A stretch of DNA of 46,640 nucleotides from Geobacillus thermodenitrificans subsp. thermodenitrificans DSM 465 (GCF_000496575.1 NZ_AYKT01000022.1:1-46640), one strand, 5' to 3'. Positions 24,195-33,435 are shown, counted from the first letter of the stretch. The notes: generated from the letters alone by a model not told the origin. A program made the numbers and translations.

Positions 24195-25715
24195 ATGATG
24201 GCAACTGTCAAACAAAAGAAAATGGAGCGAATGCCGACGAAACGCGATGTTTATCAGCTGATTATTAACGGCGAGCGGGTGGAAAGTGCTTCAGGAGAAA
24301 CGTTTGTCGTCACCAATCCGGCGACGGGCGAACCGGTTGCCCGCGTCGCTAAAGGAACGCGTGAGGATGCTGAGCGGGCGGTACAGGCAGCGCGGCAAGC
24401 GTTTGACCGCGGGAAATGGCGCCATTTCCCGGTACAAAAACGGGCGCGCATTTTATATCAAATCGCTGCGCTCATGCGTGAACGATTCAATGAATTAGTA
24501 GAGTTGGAGATTTTAAATACGGGAAAAGCGTTGTCGGCTGCCCAAGGTCAAGTGATGCAAGCGATTGAAGACTTCGAGTTTTTCGCAGGGGCGATCATCG
24601 GCCATCGCGGAGCGGTCAATCCGATGCCTGGGGCGTTTCACAACTATACGGAAAAAGAGCCGGTTGGCGTATGCGCGCAAATTATTCCATGGAACTATCC
24701 GCTTATGATGGCAGCATGGAAAATTGCTCCAGCGCTTGCTGCCGGATGTTCTGTCGTCGTCAAACCAGCTTCGTTGACGCCACTCACTTGCCTTGTGCTG
24801 GCGGAAATTTGTTATGAAGCTGGGGTGCCGGAAGGTGTCGTCAATGTGGTGACTGGCGCTGGGGCGGAAGTTGGAGACTATTTAGTTGAACATCCGCTTG
24901 TCGACAAAGTAGCGTTTACCGGATCGACGCCGGTTGGGAAGGAAATTATGGAGAAGGCGTCGAAAACCCTAAAACGGGTGACACTCGAGTTGGGCGGTAA
25001 GTCGCCAAGCCTAGTGTTTGCGGACGCTGATTTGGAGGCTGCTGTCGCTGGTTCGTTGTTCGGAATTTTCTATAACAGCGGTCAGTCTTGTGAGGCGCGG
25101 TCCCGCTTGTATGTGCACGAAGACATCTATGATGAATTTATGGAAGCGTTTGTCGCTAAAACGAAGCAGTTGAAACTCGGCAATCCGTTTGATGCCAGCA
25201 CGCATGTGGGGGCGATTATCAGCCGTGGACAGCTTGAGGTGATTGACGAATATGTACAATCGGCGGTTGCCGACGGGGCGACGATCGCTGCCGGTGGGAA
25301 AGAAGCGGTGGTCGCCGGCTTTGAAAATGGTTATTGGTATGAGCCGACGATTTTGACGAACGTAAATCACCAAATGAAAGCGGTTCGCGAAGAAATTTTT
25401 GGGCCAGTTGTTGTTGTGATGAAGTTTCGCGATGAGGCCGAGGCGGTTGAACTGGCGAATGACAGCGATTATGGGCTCGCTGCCGCTATCTGGACAAAGG
25501 ATCATGGGCGTGCTGTTCGCGTCGCCAAACAGCTGCGCTCCGGCATTGTGATGGTGAACAGTCCGTTCTCCGCTTTCCCGGGTACGCCATTTGGCGGTTA
25601 CAAACAGTCCGGATTTGGGCGTGAGCTGTCTGTCGAAGCGCTTGATTTGTATACTGAGACGAAGAGCGTGCTGTCGTATTACGGGCCGCGTCCGCTCAAC
25701 CCGTTTGGCGTCTAA
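24195..25715 (+). CDS. Aldehyde dehydrogenase of the paa operon
   Basis: The 506-residue NAD(P)-dependent aldehyde dehydrogenase has EPVGVCAQIIPWNYPL, GSTPVGKEI, the general base Glu in VTLELGGKSP (about 266) and catalytic Cys in NSGQSCEARSR (about 299). In E. coli the bifunctional PaaZ opens the oxepin ring and oxidises the semialdehyde. This protein has only the dehydrogenase part, so it may act on the C8 semialdehyde with a separate hydrolase, or on phenylacetaldehyde. ATG codons lie at 24195 and 24198 behind AAGGGGGAA. It is strongly similar along its whole length to the dehydrogenase at 45015. Confidence 0.93.
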   Translation: MMATVKQKKMERMPTKRDVYQLIINGERVESASGETFVVTNPATGEPVARVAKGTREDAERAVQAARQAFDRGKWRHFPVQKRARILYQIAALMRERFNELVELEILNTGKALSAAQGQVMQAIEDFEFFAGAIIGHRGAVNPMPGAFHNYTEKEPVGVCAQIIPWNYPLMMAAWKIAPALAAGCSVVVKPASLTPLTCLVLAEICYEAGVPEGVVNVVTGAGAEVGDYLVEHPLVDKVAFTGSTPVGKEIMEKASKTLKRVTLELGGKSPSLVFADADLEAAVAGSLFGIFYNSGQSCEARSRLYVHEDIYDEFMEAFVAKTKQLKLGNPFDASTHVGAIISRGQLEVIDEYVQSAVADGATIAAGGKEAVVAGFENGYWYEPTILTNVNHQMKAVREEIFGPVVVVMKFRDEAEAVELANDSDYGLAAAIWTKDHGRAVRVAKQLRSGIVMVNSPFSAFPGTPFGGYKQSGFGRELSVEALDLYTETKSVLSYYGPRPLNPFGV

Positions 25716-25812
25716 GACGACTGCCAACACTGTCATTTGGATGACGTCTTAGTTTATAGAGTGTGCGACAACCGGCGATGGGGTGTGTTTGGCCGTTGGC
25801 CGTGCCCCATCG
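25713..25812 (+). other. Two inverted repeats between the dehydrogenase gene and paaH
   Basis: TAAGACG and CGTCTTA bracket 25713-25751, and CGATGGGG (25776-25783) pairs with CCCCATCG (25805-25812). No T-run follows, so these look like mRNA-processing or stability hairpins in the operon rather than terminators. Confidence 0.5.
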
Positions 25813-25906
25813 TTGTTGTTGGAAACGGTTCCGCCGTTTGGCGACGAGCATCCGACGACTTGCAGTGTTCACCGCTATACACGTGAAATAGGAGAGGGGG
25901 AAGACG

Positions 25907-26770
25907 ATGATCGAACGTCTTGTTGTTGTCGGCAGCGGCGTGATGGGGAGAGGAATTGCTTACGTTGGCGCTGTCGGAGGGTTTCAGACGACGTTGGTTG
26001 ATGTGAAGCAAGAACAACTAGACAGTGCTCGGAACGAAATCACTTCCATTTTTGAACAAGCGGTCGCTCGAGGAAAATTGACGCCTGGCGCGCGCCAAGA
26101 AGCGGAGACGCGTCTTTCGTATTCGCTTGATCTAGTTGCTGCGGTACAGGGAGCTGATTTGGTTATTGAGGCAGTACCGGAAAAGCTAGAGTTGAAAAAA
26201 CAAGTATTTGAGACAATCGATGCTCATGCGCCGGCATCTTGTTATTTGGCCACCAATACGTCCACGATGAGCCCGACGGAGATCGGCTCGTTTACGAAGC
26301 GGCCGGATCGAGTGATCGCCATGCACTTTTTCAACCCGGTGCATAAAATGAAGCTCGTTGAAATTATCCGCGGCTTGGAGACGAGTGATGAGACGGCGCA
26401 AGTCGTGAAAGAAGTCGCTGAGCGAATGGGGAAAGAGACCGTTGTTGTCAATGAGTTTCCGGGGTTTGTGACAAGCCGAATCAGCGCGCTTGTCGGTAAT
26501 GAAGCGTTCTATATGCTTCAAGAAGGAGTGGGTACGCCGGAAGAAATCGATAAAGCCATTAAACTTGGCCTGAATTTTCCGATGGGCCCGTTTGAGCTGG
26601 CTGATTTAGTCGGGCTTGATACACGGTTGAACAACTTAAAATATTTGCATGAAAAATTAGGTGAAAAGTATCGCCCAGCGCCGCTGCTTGAACAATACGT
26701 GAAGGCCGGCCGTCTTGGCCGCAAAACTGGCCGTGGTGTCTATGATTATACGAATCGAGAAAACGACTGA
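25907..26770 (+). CDS. paaH: 3-hydroxyacyl-CoA dehydrogenase
   Basis: The 287-residue protein has an N-terminal Rossmann fold ([12 protein letters not shown] at about 7-18), the catalytic His region [15 protein letters not shown], and the C-terminal domain with [10 protein letters not shown] and [16 protein letters not shown]. In the Paa pathway it oxidises 3-hydroxyadipyl-CoA to 3-oxoadipyl-CoA with NAD. GAGAGGGGGAAG precedes the ATG. The family is shared with butyryl-CoA metabolism; the pathway assignment comes from context. Confidence 0.93.
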   Translation: MIERLVVVGSGVMGRGIAYVGAVGGFQTTLVDVKQEQLDSARNEITSIFEQAVARGKLTPGARQEAETRLSYSLDLVAAVQGADLVIEAVPEKLELKKQVFETIDAHAPASCYLATNTSTMSPTEIGSFTKRPDRVIAMHFFNPVHKMKLVEIIRGLETSDETAQVVKEVAERMGKETVVVNEFPGFVTSRISALVGNEAFYMLQEGVGTPEEIDKAIKLGLNFPMGPFELADLVGLDTRLNNLKYLHEKLGEKYRPAPLLEQYVKAGRLGRKTGRGVYDYTNREND

Positions 26771-26811
26771 CAAGCCGATCGCTCGGCTACGGTTGGCAAG
26801 GGGGAGAAAAG

Positions 26812-28023
26812 ATGGGAAGAGAGGTTGTCATTGTTGATGCTGTGCGCACACCGATCGGCCGCTACAAAGGGGCATTAAAAGAGGTGCGGCCGGACGATTT
26901 GGCCGCCGTCGTTATTCGCGCGCTGATCGAGCGGAATCCGAACTTGCCGGTGGAACAAATTGATGACGTCGTCTTCGGTAATGCGAATCAAGCCGGTGAA
27001 GACAACCGGAACGTTGCCCGCATGGCCGCACTTTTAGCCGGATTGCCGAAGGAAGTAGCGGGGGTAACGATCAATCGGTTGTGCGGTTCCGGGCTCGATG
27101 CTGTTAATTATGCAGCGCGGGCCATTTTCGCCGATGAGGCGGATATTATGATCGCCGGCGGCGTGGAAAGCATGACGCGCGCTCCGTTTGTGATGGCGAA
27201 GCCGTCAAGTGATTTTCCACGCGGCAATATCGAAATGTATGATACAACGATCGGCTGGCGCTTTATCAATCCGAAAATGCAGGAAATGTACGGCACCGAC
27301 AGCATGCCACAAACGGCGGAAAACGTAGCGAAGCGGTTTGGCATTACGCGCGAGGCGCAGGACGAGTTTGCCTATGAGAGCCAAATGAAAGCGAAACGGG
27401 CGATGGAAACGAACCGGTTTGCGGATGAATTGGTGCCAGTTGTGTACTATGATCGGAAAGGCAACCAGATTGTTGTCGACAAGGATGAGCATCCGCGTCC
27501 GGATACGACGCTTGAGAAGCTGGCAAAACTGCCGCCGCTGTTTGAAAACGGCACGGTGACAGCCGGCAATGCTTCTGGAGTGAACGACGGGGCGGCGGCG
27601 CTGTTGTTGATGAGTGCCGATAAAGCGAAAGCGCTCGGCTTGAAGCCGTTAGCCAAATATGTGACGTCAGCCGTCGCCGGCGTTGAACCAGCCGTAATGG
27701 GAATCGGTCCGATTTTTGCGACGCGCAAAGCGCTGCGCCGCGCCGGCCTGTCCGTTGATGACATCGGGCTTGTCGAGCTGAACGAAGCGTTCGCTTCGCA
27801 AGCGCTCGAGTGCATTCGTCAGCTTGAGCTTGACCGAGAGAAAGTCAACGTCAACGGCGGAGCGATTGCCCTTGGCCATCCGCTTGGGGCGAGTGGTGCC
27901 CGCATATTGACGACGTTGATTTATGAAATGCAAAAACGAGGCGTCACCTATGGCTTGGCGACGATGTGCATCGGCGTCGGCCAAGGGATCGCAACGATTG
28001 TCAAAAATGCGGACGAACAGTGA
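26812..28023 (+). CDS. paaJ: 3-oxoadipyl-CoA thiolase (acetyl-CoA acyltransferase)
   Basis: The 403-residue thiolase has nucleophile C91 in [23 protein letters not shown], the catalytic His in [10 protein letters not shown] and the second Cys in MCIGVGQG. It should cleave 3-oxoadipyl-CoA to succinyl-CoA and acetyl-CoA, and PaaJ enzymes also act on the C8 intermediate. It lies 41 bases after paaH and ends the catabolic operon; a terminator follows at 28147. Confidence 0.93.
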   Translation: MGREVVIVDAVRTPIGRYKGALKEVRPDDLAAVVIRALIERNPNLPVEQIDDVVFGNANQAGEDNRNVARMAALLAGLPKEVAGVTINRLCGSGLDAVNYAARAIFADEADIMIAGGVESMTRAPFVMAKPSSDFPRGNIEMYDTTIGWRFINPKMQEMYGTDSMPQTAENVAKRFGITREAQDEFAYESQMKAKRAMETNRFADELVPVVYYDRKGNQIVVDKDEHPRPDTTLEKLAKLPPLFENGTVTAGNASGVNDGAAALLLMSADKAKALGLKPLAKYVTSAVAGVEPAVMGIGPIFATRKALRRAGLSVDDIGLVELNEAFASQALECIRQLELDREKVNVNGGAIALGHPLGASGARILTTLIYEMQKRGVTYGLATMCIGVGQGIATIVKNADEQ

Positions 28024-28146
28024 GAGCGTTGGGCTAGGGGTTGAGAGATACCTAGTCATGATGAAGGGATGCTTGAGTGTGCCGCTGTTTCCTCAATGCC
28101 GGCCATTCGATCATTCCGTCCAATGCCGCCTGTTCGCAACCGTCGG

Positions 28147-28179
28147 GAGCCGCCTGCCTTCAGCGGTGCGGCTCTTTTT
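28147..28179 (+). terminator. Terminator of the paa catabolic operon
   Basis: GAGCCGC (28147-28153) pairs with GCGGCTC (28168-28174), followed by TTTTTATT. Confidence 0.8.
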
Positions 28180-28267
28180 ATTCCGCTTTTTTCTCGCCCG
28201 ACTTGCCACCGTTATAAAAGTTTGTTACGATTATATTTCAAAAACAAGGTAAAGGGAGTCCGTCCAG

Positions 28268-29134
28268 ATGAATACACGCTCGATGATTTTCACGATTTAC
28301 GGCGACTACATCCGCCATTACGGCGGTGAAATTTGGATCGGGAGCTTAATCCGCCTCCTTCGCGAGTTTGGCCATAATGACCAAGCGGTGCGGGCAGCGG
28401 TGTCACGCATGAGCAAACAAGGTTGGATTCGGGCTGAAAAACGCGGCAATAAAAGCTATTACTCACTCACTGAGCGCGGTGTGAAGCGGATGGAAGAGGC
28501 GGCGCGCCGCATTTATAAAACGCGGCCCGAGCATTGGGACGGCAAATGGCGCATTCTCATTTATACGATTCCTGAAGACAAGCGGCATTTGCGCGACGAA
28601 TTGCGAAAGGAGCTTGTTTGGAGCGGGTTTGGCACGATTTCGAACAGCTGTTGGATCTCGCCGAATAATTTGGAGCAGCAAGTGTATGACTTAATTGACA
28701 AGTATCATATTCACCCGTACGTTGACTTTTTCCTTGCTGAGTATGATGGGCCGCACATGAACAAACAGCTCGTCGAAAAGTGTTGGAACTTAGAAGAAAT
28801 CAATCAAAAATATGAGCAGTTTATCGTCACTTATAGTCAAAAATACGTGATTGATAAACATAAAATCGAACGTGGCGAAATGTCAGATGCGGAATGTTTC
28901 GTTGAACGGACGAAGCTCGTTCATGAATATCGGAAGTTTTTATTTATCGATCCGGGGTTACCTGAGGAATTGCTGCCAGACGAGTGGATGGGAAGCCATG
29001 CCGCTGCCTTGTTCAATGACTACTACCAACAGCTTGCCGCGCCAGCCAGCCGCTTTTTTGAGGCGGTATTTCGAGAAGGAGCGGAGCTTGGCAAAAAGGG
29101 AGAACAGGAGAAAGAAAAGGTGTCGTTTGAGTGA
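28268..29134 (+). CDS. paaX: PaaX, phenylacetyl-CoA responsive repressor
   Basis: The 288-residue regulator has an N-terminal winged helix (SMIFTIYGDYIRHYGGEIWIGSLIRLL, then VRAAVSRMSKQGWI) and the long C-terminal PaaX domain (HWDGKWRILIYTIPED, SGFGTISNSCWISP). PaaX represses phenylacetate genes and is released by phenylacetyl-CoA. The ATG at 28268 has AAAGGGAG upstream. It is transcribed separately from the operon. I see no copy of the ATAACG-N7-AACGTT motif in its own upstream region, so autoregulation is not evident. It is the natural candidate to bind that motif. Confidence 0.94.
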   Translation: MNTRSMIFTIYGDYIRHYGGEIWIGSLIRLLREFGHNDQAVRAAVSRMSKQGWIRAEKRGNKSYYSLTERGVKRMEEAARRIYKTRPEHWDGKWRILIYTIPEDKRHLRDELRKELVWSGFGTISNSCWISPNNLEQQVYDLIDKYHIHPYVDFFLAEYDGPHMNKQLVEKCWNLEEINQKYEQFIVTYSQKYVIDKHKIERGEMSDAECFVERTKLVHEYRKFLFIDPGLPEELLPDEWMGSHAAALFNDYYQQLAAPASRFFEAVFREGAELGKKGEQEKEKVSFE

Positions 29135-29323
29135 ATTCGTGGTGCATGGCGCAAGCCAAGCTATGCATCTCGTTTTGTGTAATGATGAACATTTTGCCAA
29201 TGACCACGATGCCCGAGACAGAAAACGGAATAGAGCGGTGGGAAAGAGGGATTAGTACGCGGCTTTACCTGCGAGATGATTCCCAACTTTCCCTACACGC
29301 GCCGCAACGATTTTGAAACCGCT

Positions 29324-29881
29324 TTAAACTTGTTTGCTTGTTTCTTTGTCAGTTGACTCAGCAGCTGTCAGTTGTTTTCGGTACTCTTTCCCTTTTTGGA
29401 CGTATGTATCGATCGACAGCTGAATAAGCGCCAAGTCTTTGTCCGTTAATTCACGCACAACTTGGCCTGGAGAGCCGACCACAAGCGAACGTGGCGGAAT
29501 TTTTTTGCCGGACGGGATGAGGGTGTTGGCGCCAATAATGCATTCCTCTCCGATTTCAGCTCCATCCAAAATAGTTGATCCCATGCCAATGATTGAGCGG
29601 CGCCGGATTGTGCAGCCATGGAGTACGACATTATGCCCCACGGTCACTTCATCTTCGATAACAAGCGGAGAGCCTTCGTACAAATGACATGTCGTGTTGT
29701 CTTGAATGCTCGTTCGCGCACCGATTGTAATCGGCCCTTCATCGCCGCGCAACACGGCATTAAACCAAATCGTCGATTCTTCTCCGACGGTGACATCGCC
29801 AATGACTCGAGCTCCAGGTGCAATAAAGACGCTTTCGTGAACGTTCGGTTTTTTTCCGTTATACGGATAAAGCATTCCCAT
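29324..29881 (-). CDS. Gamma-carbonic-anhydrase-like hexapeptide protein (PaaY-like)
   Basis: The 185-residue left-handed beta-helix protein is built of hexapeptide repeats. His residues for metal binding are in TTCHLYEG, TVGHNVVLHGCTI and nearby, and the C-terminal helix is charged. PaaY homologues hydrolyse misformed CoA thioesters in the Paa pathway; others are plain gamma-carbonic-anhydrase homologues (YrdA). Its position next to paaX favours PaaY. It diverges from the FMN enzyme gene at 29944 across a shared 60-bp promoter region. Confidence 0.85.
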   Translation of the reverse strand: MGMLYPYNGKKPNVHESVFIAPGARVIGDVTVGEESTIWFNAVLRGDEGPITIGARTSIQDNTTCHLYEGSPLVIEDEVTVGHNVVLHGCTIRRRSIIGMGSTILDGAEIGEECIIGANTLIPSGKKIPPRSLVVGSPGQVVRELTDKDLALIQLSIDTYVQKGKEYRKQLTAAESTDKETSKQV

Positions 29882-29943
29882 CCCCCCAAAAATATGGTAT
29901 CGTTATGATTAGTATAACATATTTTTTACGAGGTGGGAATGTT

Positions 29944-30894
29944 ATGAATGATGTTTGTCGACTGCTCGGTCTTCGTTATCCGATCATCCAAGGGGGGATG
30001 GGCAACATCAGCAATGCTGAGCTGGCAAGCGCCGTGTCCGAGGCGGGGGGACTAGGAACGATTGGGGTCGGAACGATGCCACCCGATGAGGTGGAGACGC
30101 TGATTGTCGAAACGAAACATCGGACAAGCCGACCGTTTGCGGTGAACATTCCGTTGCAAGTGACACCGCACGCTGCCGAAATGGCCGAGCTTGTCATCAA
30201 ACATCAAGTGCCTGTTGTTTCCCTTTCTGCCGGTAACCCTGCGCCATGGATTCCACAGTTTGCCGCACACGGCATCAAAGTTATGGTTGTTACTGCATCG
30301 GTCAACCAAGCGAAAAAGGCGGAGGCAGCTGGAGCGGATATCGTCGTTGCCGAAGGGTATGAAGCGGCAGGGATCAACTCACCGCTCGAGTTGACAACGA
30401 TGACGCTTATTCCACAAATTGTCAGCGCTGTTCGCATTCCTGTCATCGCCGCCGGCGGCATTGGTGATGGGCGTGGTTTGCTCGCTGCGATGGCTCTCGG
30501 CGCCCAAGGGGTGCAGCTAGGCACAAGGCTTGTAGCAACGAAAGAAGCTCCGTTTCATGAAGCGTATAAACAGGAACTTATCAAAGCGAAAGACAACGAA
30601 ACGGTCATCGTCGGTCGTTCGGTCGGGCGCGTCCGCCGCATTATGCGCACGCCGTATGCTGAGAAGCTGCTTGAATATGAGCGGCAAGGCATGCTGCCTG
30701 AGCAATTCCAAGAATATACGTCTGAAGAACGCCATCGCCGTGGCGCGCTCTCTGGGGATTTTCAGGAAGGGTTTATCAATGCTGGACAAATCGCCGGCCT
30801 CATCGATGATGTGCCAACCGTCGCTGAGTTGTTTGAACAAATGATGACCGAAGCAAAAGCACAATGGCGCTCATTATCCGCTATATTTTCCTGA
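29944..30894 (+). CDS. FabK/nitronate-monooxygenase-like FMN enzyme
   Basis: This 316-residue TIM-barrel flavoprotein has YPIIQGGMGNIS at the start, NIPLQ, the FMN phosphate loops IPVIAAGGIGDGRGL and ALGAQGVQLGTRLVAT, and a C-terminal FINAGQIAGLI. Related enzymes oxidise nitronates or reduce enoyl-ACP. The common EAGGH element that holds the catalytic His reads EAAGINS here, so the classic nitronate or FabK mechanism is uncertain. The ATG at 29944 has GAGGTGGG upstream. A link to phenylacetate breakdown is suggested by position only. Confidence 0.85.
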   Translation: MNDVCRLLGLRYPIIQGGMGNISNAELASAVSEAGGLGTIGVGTMPPDEVETLIVETKHRTSRPFAVNIPLQVTPHAAEMAELVIKHQVPVVSLSAGNPAPWIPQFAAHGIKVMVVTASVNQAKKAEAAGADIVVAEGYEAAGINSPLELTTMTLIPQIVSAVRIPVIAAGGIGDGRGLLAAMALGAQGVQLGTRLVATKEAPFHEAYKQELIKAKDNETVIVGRSVGRVRRIMRTPYAEKLLEYERQGMLPEQFQEYTSEERHRRGALSGDFQEGFINAGQIAGLIDDVPTVAELFEQMMTEAKAQWRSLSAIFS

Positions 30895-30901
30895 TATTAA
30901 A

Positions 30902-30930
30902 AAGACGCCTGTCAAACGGCGTCTTTTTTT
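30902..30930 (+). terminator. Terminator after the FMN enzyme gene
   Basis: AAGACGCC (30902-30909) pairs with GGCGTCTT (30918-30925), followed by a T-run. Confidence 0.9.
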
Positions 30931-30957
30931 GACGAAAGAAAATGGTTGGGAAGGGGG

Positions 30958-30986
30958 TTGACACTTATAACCACCATAGTTACTAT
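30958..30986 (+). promoter_or_regulatory. Promoter of the phenylalanine dehydrogenase gene
   Basis: -35 TTGACA (30958-30963), 17-bp spacer, -10 TACTAT (30981-30986). The predicted start of transcription is near 30993. Confidence 0.75.
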
Positions 30987-30995
30987 TGAAATAGT

Positions 30996-31016
30996 ATAAC
31001 GATTTTTTAACGTTTG
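30996..31016 (+). promoter_or_regulatory. paa-type operator motif upstream of phenylalanine dehydrogenase
   Basis: ATAACG (30996-31001) and AACGTT (31009-31014) are separated by exactly 7 bases, as in the paaK and paaA sites. About 14 of 21 positions agree with those. It overlaps the predicted start of transcription. Confidence 0.5.
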
Positions 31017-31038
31017 CATATTTTTTGTTATATTAACT

Positions 31039-31052
31039 TGAAAACGCTTTCA
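31039..31052 (+). promoter_or_regulatory. cre site (CcpA) in the phenylalanine dehydrogenase leader
   Basis: TGAAAACGCTTTCA matches the cre consensus fully and is nearly palindromic. It lies downstream of the promoter, a repressing position. Confidence 0.75.
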
Positions 31053-31080
31053 AGCGGTAAAGCAAAGGGGAGAGGAAGCG

Positions 31081-32223
31081 ATGAATGTCATGTTGTCATC
31101 AGAAAGGGCACAGAGCTTCGACTTATTTGAACAAATGCGTGAGCATGAACAAATTGTGTTTTGCCATGATGAAGCGACCGGGCTGAACGCGATCATCGCC
31201 ATTCATAGCACGGCGCTTGGACCGGCGCTTGGCGGCTGTCGGATGCATCCGTATGCGACAACGGAAGAGGCGTTAGCGGATGTGCTTCGACTATCCAAAG
31301 GGATGACGTATAAATGCTTGGCTGCCGATGTCGACTTTGGCGGCGGCAAAGCGGTGATCATCGGTGATCCGCGCAAAGACAAATCACCGGAATTGTTTCG
31401 GGCTTTCGGTCAGTTCGTTGAGTCGCTAGGTGGGCGCTTTTACACCGGCACTGATATGGGGACGACACCGGATGATTTCGTGCATGCGCTGAAGGAGACA
31501 AACTGCATTGTTGGCGTCCCCGAAGCGTATGGAGGAAGCGGCGACTCATCGGTGCCGACTGCCGCCGGTGTCATTTACGGTATCCAGGCGACGAACTATG
31601 TTGCGTTTGGCAACAAAAATTTGCATGGAAAAACATACGCGGTGCAAGGGCTTGGGAAAGTGGGAAAAAAAGTGGCGTTTCGCTTACTTGAAGAAGGGGC
31701 TGATCTGTATGTATGCGATTTGAACGAAGCGGCGGTTGAAGAGGTGGTGGCGTATGGGAAACAAATCGGAGCGTTAGTAAAACCTGTCAATGGGACGGAG
31801 ATTTATCGCGTCAATGCTGATGTGTTTGTCCCGTGTGCATTTGGCGGTGTCATAAACGATGAAACAGCCGCCAGCCTGCGGGTAAAAGCGGTCGTCGGGT
31901 CAGCGAACAACCAGCTGGTCGACAAACGCCATGCCCGTATGTTGAAAGAAAGAGGCATTGTATATGCTCCCGATTACATTGTCAACGCCGGCGGGCTGAT
32001 TCAGGTGGCCGATGAACTGTACGGAGCGAACAAAGAGCGAGTGTTGGCGAAAACGAAAGCGATTTATGATACACTGATCGCCATTTATACACGAGCTGAA
32101 TCGGAAGGGATAACGACGATGGACGCCGCCGATCAATTTTGTGAAGAGCGGCTCGAAAAGCGTAAACAACGCAATCATTTCTTTGCGCATCAAAAACGGC
32201 CGAAGTGGGATATCCGTCGTTAG
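31081..32223 (+). CDS. pdh: Phenylalanine dehydrogenase-like amino acid dehydrogenase
   Basis: Oxidative deamination of an amino acid to its 2-oxoacid with NAD. The 380-residue protein has catalytic K78 (MTYK) and K90 (VDFGGGK), D125 in TGTDMGT, and the Rossmann loop [10 protein letters not shown]. Several positions match phenylalanine rather than leucine dehydrogenases: GGCRM (leucine type GGTRM), VDFGGGK (leucine type LNLGGGK), [10 protein letters not shown] (leucine type RYITAEDVGT) and [12 protein letters not shown] (leucine type NAGGVINVADEL). Product phenylpyruvate would feed the neighbouring genes. It shares operator and cre architecture with paaK. Leucine or valine as substrate is not excluded. 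Confidence 0.88.
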   Translation: MNVMLSSERAQSFDLFEQMREHEQIVFCHDEATGLNAIIAIHSTALGPALGGCRMHPYATTEEALADVLRLSKGMTYKCLAADVDFGGGKAVIIGDPRKDKSPELFRAFGQFVESLGGRFYTGTDMGTTPDDFVHALKETNCIVGVPEAYGGSGDSSVPTAAGVIYGIQATNYVAFGNKNLHGKTYAVQGLGKVGKKVAFRLLEEGADLYVCDLNEAAVEEVVAYGKQIGALVKPVNGTEIYRVNADVFVPCAFGGVINDETAASLRVKAVVGSANNQLVDKRHARMLKERGIVYAPDYIVNAGGLIQVADELYGANKERVLAKTKAIYDTLIAIYTRAESEGITTMDAADQFCEERLEKRKQRNHFFAHQKRPKWDIRR

Positions 32224-32321
32224 GAGAGGAGAAAACGGATCGGAAAGAGTCGCTTTCATACCTAAAAATGAACGAATTTTCATGCAGCTATACCGGGGGC
32301 ATGCCCACTTTTTATAGAGAT

Positions 32322-32336
32322 CTTTTGCAGAAAATT
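32322..32336 (+). promoter_or_regulatory. Possible CodY box upstream of the ABC importer
   Basis: CTTTTGCAGAAAATT matches the CodY consensus AATTTTCWGAAAATT at 12 of 15 positions. CodY control would fit an amino-acid uptake operon. Confidence 0.4.
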
Positions 32337-32394
32337 CAGTAATAAAAAGCTACCAATCTAGCCAATGGCTATTCAAGGAGAAGGGGGAATATGG

Positions 32395-33411
32395 ATGAAA
32401 CAGACGATCAAACGTTTCGGTGTACCGATCCTTTTCAGCATATTGGTACTCTCGGGGTGTAAAGGAGAAGAACAGAGTGCAACAAGTGGCATGAAAGAGA
32501 ACGGAAAGGGGGAGAAAACAGTTACTATTGGTGTCACGCAAATTATTCAACATCCATCATTGGATGCTGCCTTCGACGGATTTAAGGAGGCGTTAGAAGA
32601 CGGGGGATTTAAAGAGGGAGAAAATGTTCAGTACAATATCCAAAATGCCCAAGGAGACATGAACAATAGTCAAACGATCGCCAATAATTTTGTATCGGAT
32701 GGGGTTGACTTGATTTTCGCCAATTCGACTCCGAGTGCCCAAAGTGCGCTCAATGCAACAAAGGACATTCCGATCGTGTTTACATCTGTTACAGATCCGG
32801 TCGGTGCCAGTCTAGTCCCATCAATGGATCAAGCGGGGGACAACATTACCGGAACAACCGATAGTCATCCCGATGCGATTCGAAAAACAATTCAATTTAT
32901 TGATGAGCAAACGGAAGCTAAAACAGTGGGACTCATTTATAACGCAGGCGAACAAAACTCTTTGGCCCAAATTGAAAAAGTGAAAGAGGCTGCAAAACAA
33001 ACGGATTTGAAGCTGGTAGAAGCGTCTGTTTCGACAACAGCAGAGGTGAAGCAGGCAGCCGAGTCGTTAGTAGGCAAAGCAGATGTGTTTTATATCGTAA
33101 CAGATAATACGGTTGTATCTGCCATTGAGTCAGTTGTAAGCGTTGCCAATGAGAAAAAAATCCCTGTTTTTACCGGGGAGCTTGATTCATTAAAACGAGG
33201 CTGCTTTGCGGCGTACGGGTTTGACTACTATGATATCGGCTATCAAGCTGGTGAAATGGCGGTAGCGATTTTAAAAGGGGAAGCAAAACCAGCGGAAATC
33301 AAACCGGAATATCCAAAAAAATTAAAACTTGTAATCAATAAGCAAGCGGCGGAAAAACAAGGGATCAAACTGAAGCCCGAATGGGATCAAATGGCCGAAT
33401 ACATCGAATAA
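32395..33411 (+). CDS. TrpX-type ABC transporter substrate-binding lipoprotein
   Basis: The 338-residue lipoprotein has a signal peptide with lipobox LSGC (lipid-modified C22) and the periplasmic-binding fold of the family that includes streptococcal TrpX. VTIGVTQIIQHPSLDAAFDG starts the mature domain, DLIFANSTPSAQSAL and IPIVFTSVTDPVGASLV follow, then VPVFTG-like and AAYGFDYYDIGYQAG. The ATG at 32395 has GGGGGAATA upstream. It starts a five-gene run with permease, ATPase and the E1 genes. The substrate is probably tryptophan, phenylalanine or another aromatic compound; this is inferred. Confidence 0.88.
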   Translation: MKQTIKRFGVPILFSILVLSGCKGEEQSATSGMKENGKGEKTVTIGVTQIIQHPSLDAAFDGFKEALEDGGFKEGENVQYNIQNAQGDMNNSQTIANNFVSDGVDLIFANSTPSAQSALNATKDIPIVFTSVTDPVGASLVPSMDQAGDNITGTTDSHPDAIRKTIQFIDEQTEAKTVGLIYNAGEQNSLAQIEKVKEAAKQTDLKLVEASVSTTAEVKQAAESLVGKADVFYIVTDNTVVSAIESVVSVANEKKIPVFTGELDSLKRGCFAAYGFDYYDIGYQAGEMAVAILKGEAKPAEIKPEYPKKLKLVINKQAAEKQGIKLKPEWDQMAEYIE

Positions 33412-33435
33412 ACCAATTCGAAAGGATGACCGCTC

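Noticed and set aside
25011-25736. 241-residue minus-strand frame inside the aldehyde dehydrogenase gene
   Set aside because: Antisense shadow of a strongly conserved gene.
29890-29930. paa-type operator between the paaY-like gene and the FMN enzyme gene
   Set aside because: GTTAT and ATAAC are present but in the opposite arrangement and spacing, so it is not the same motif.
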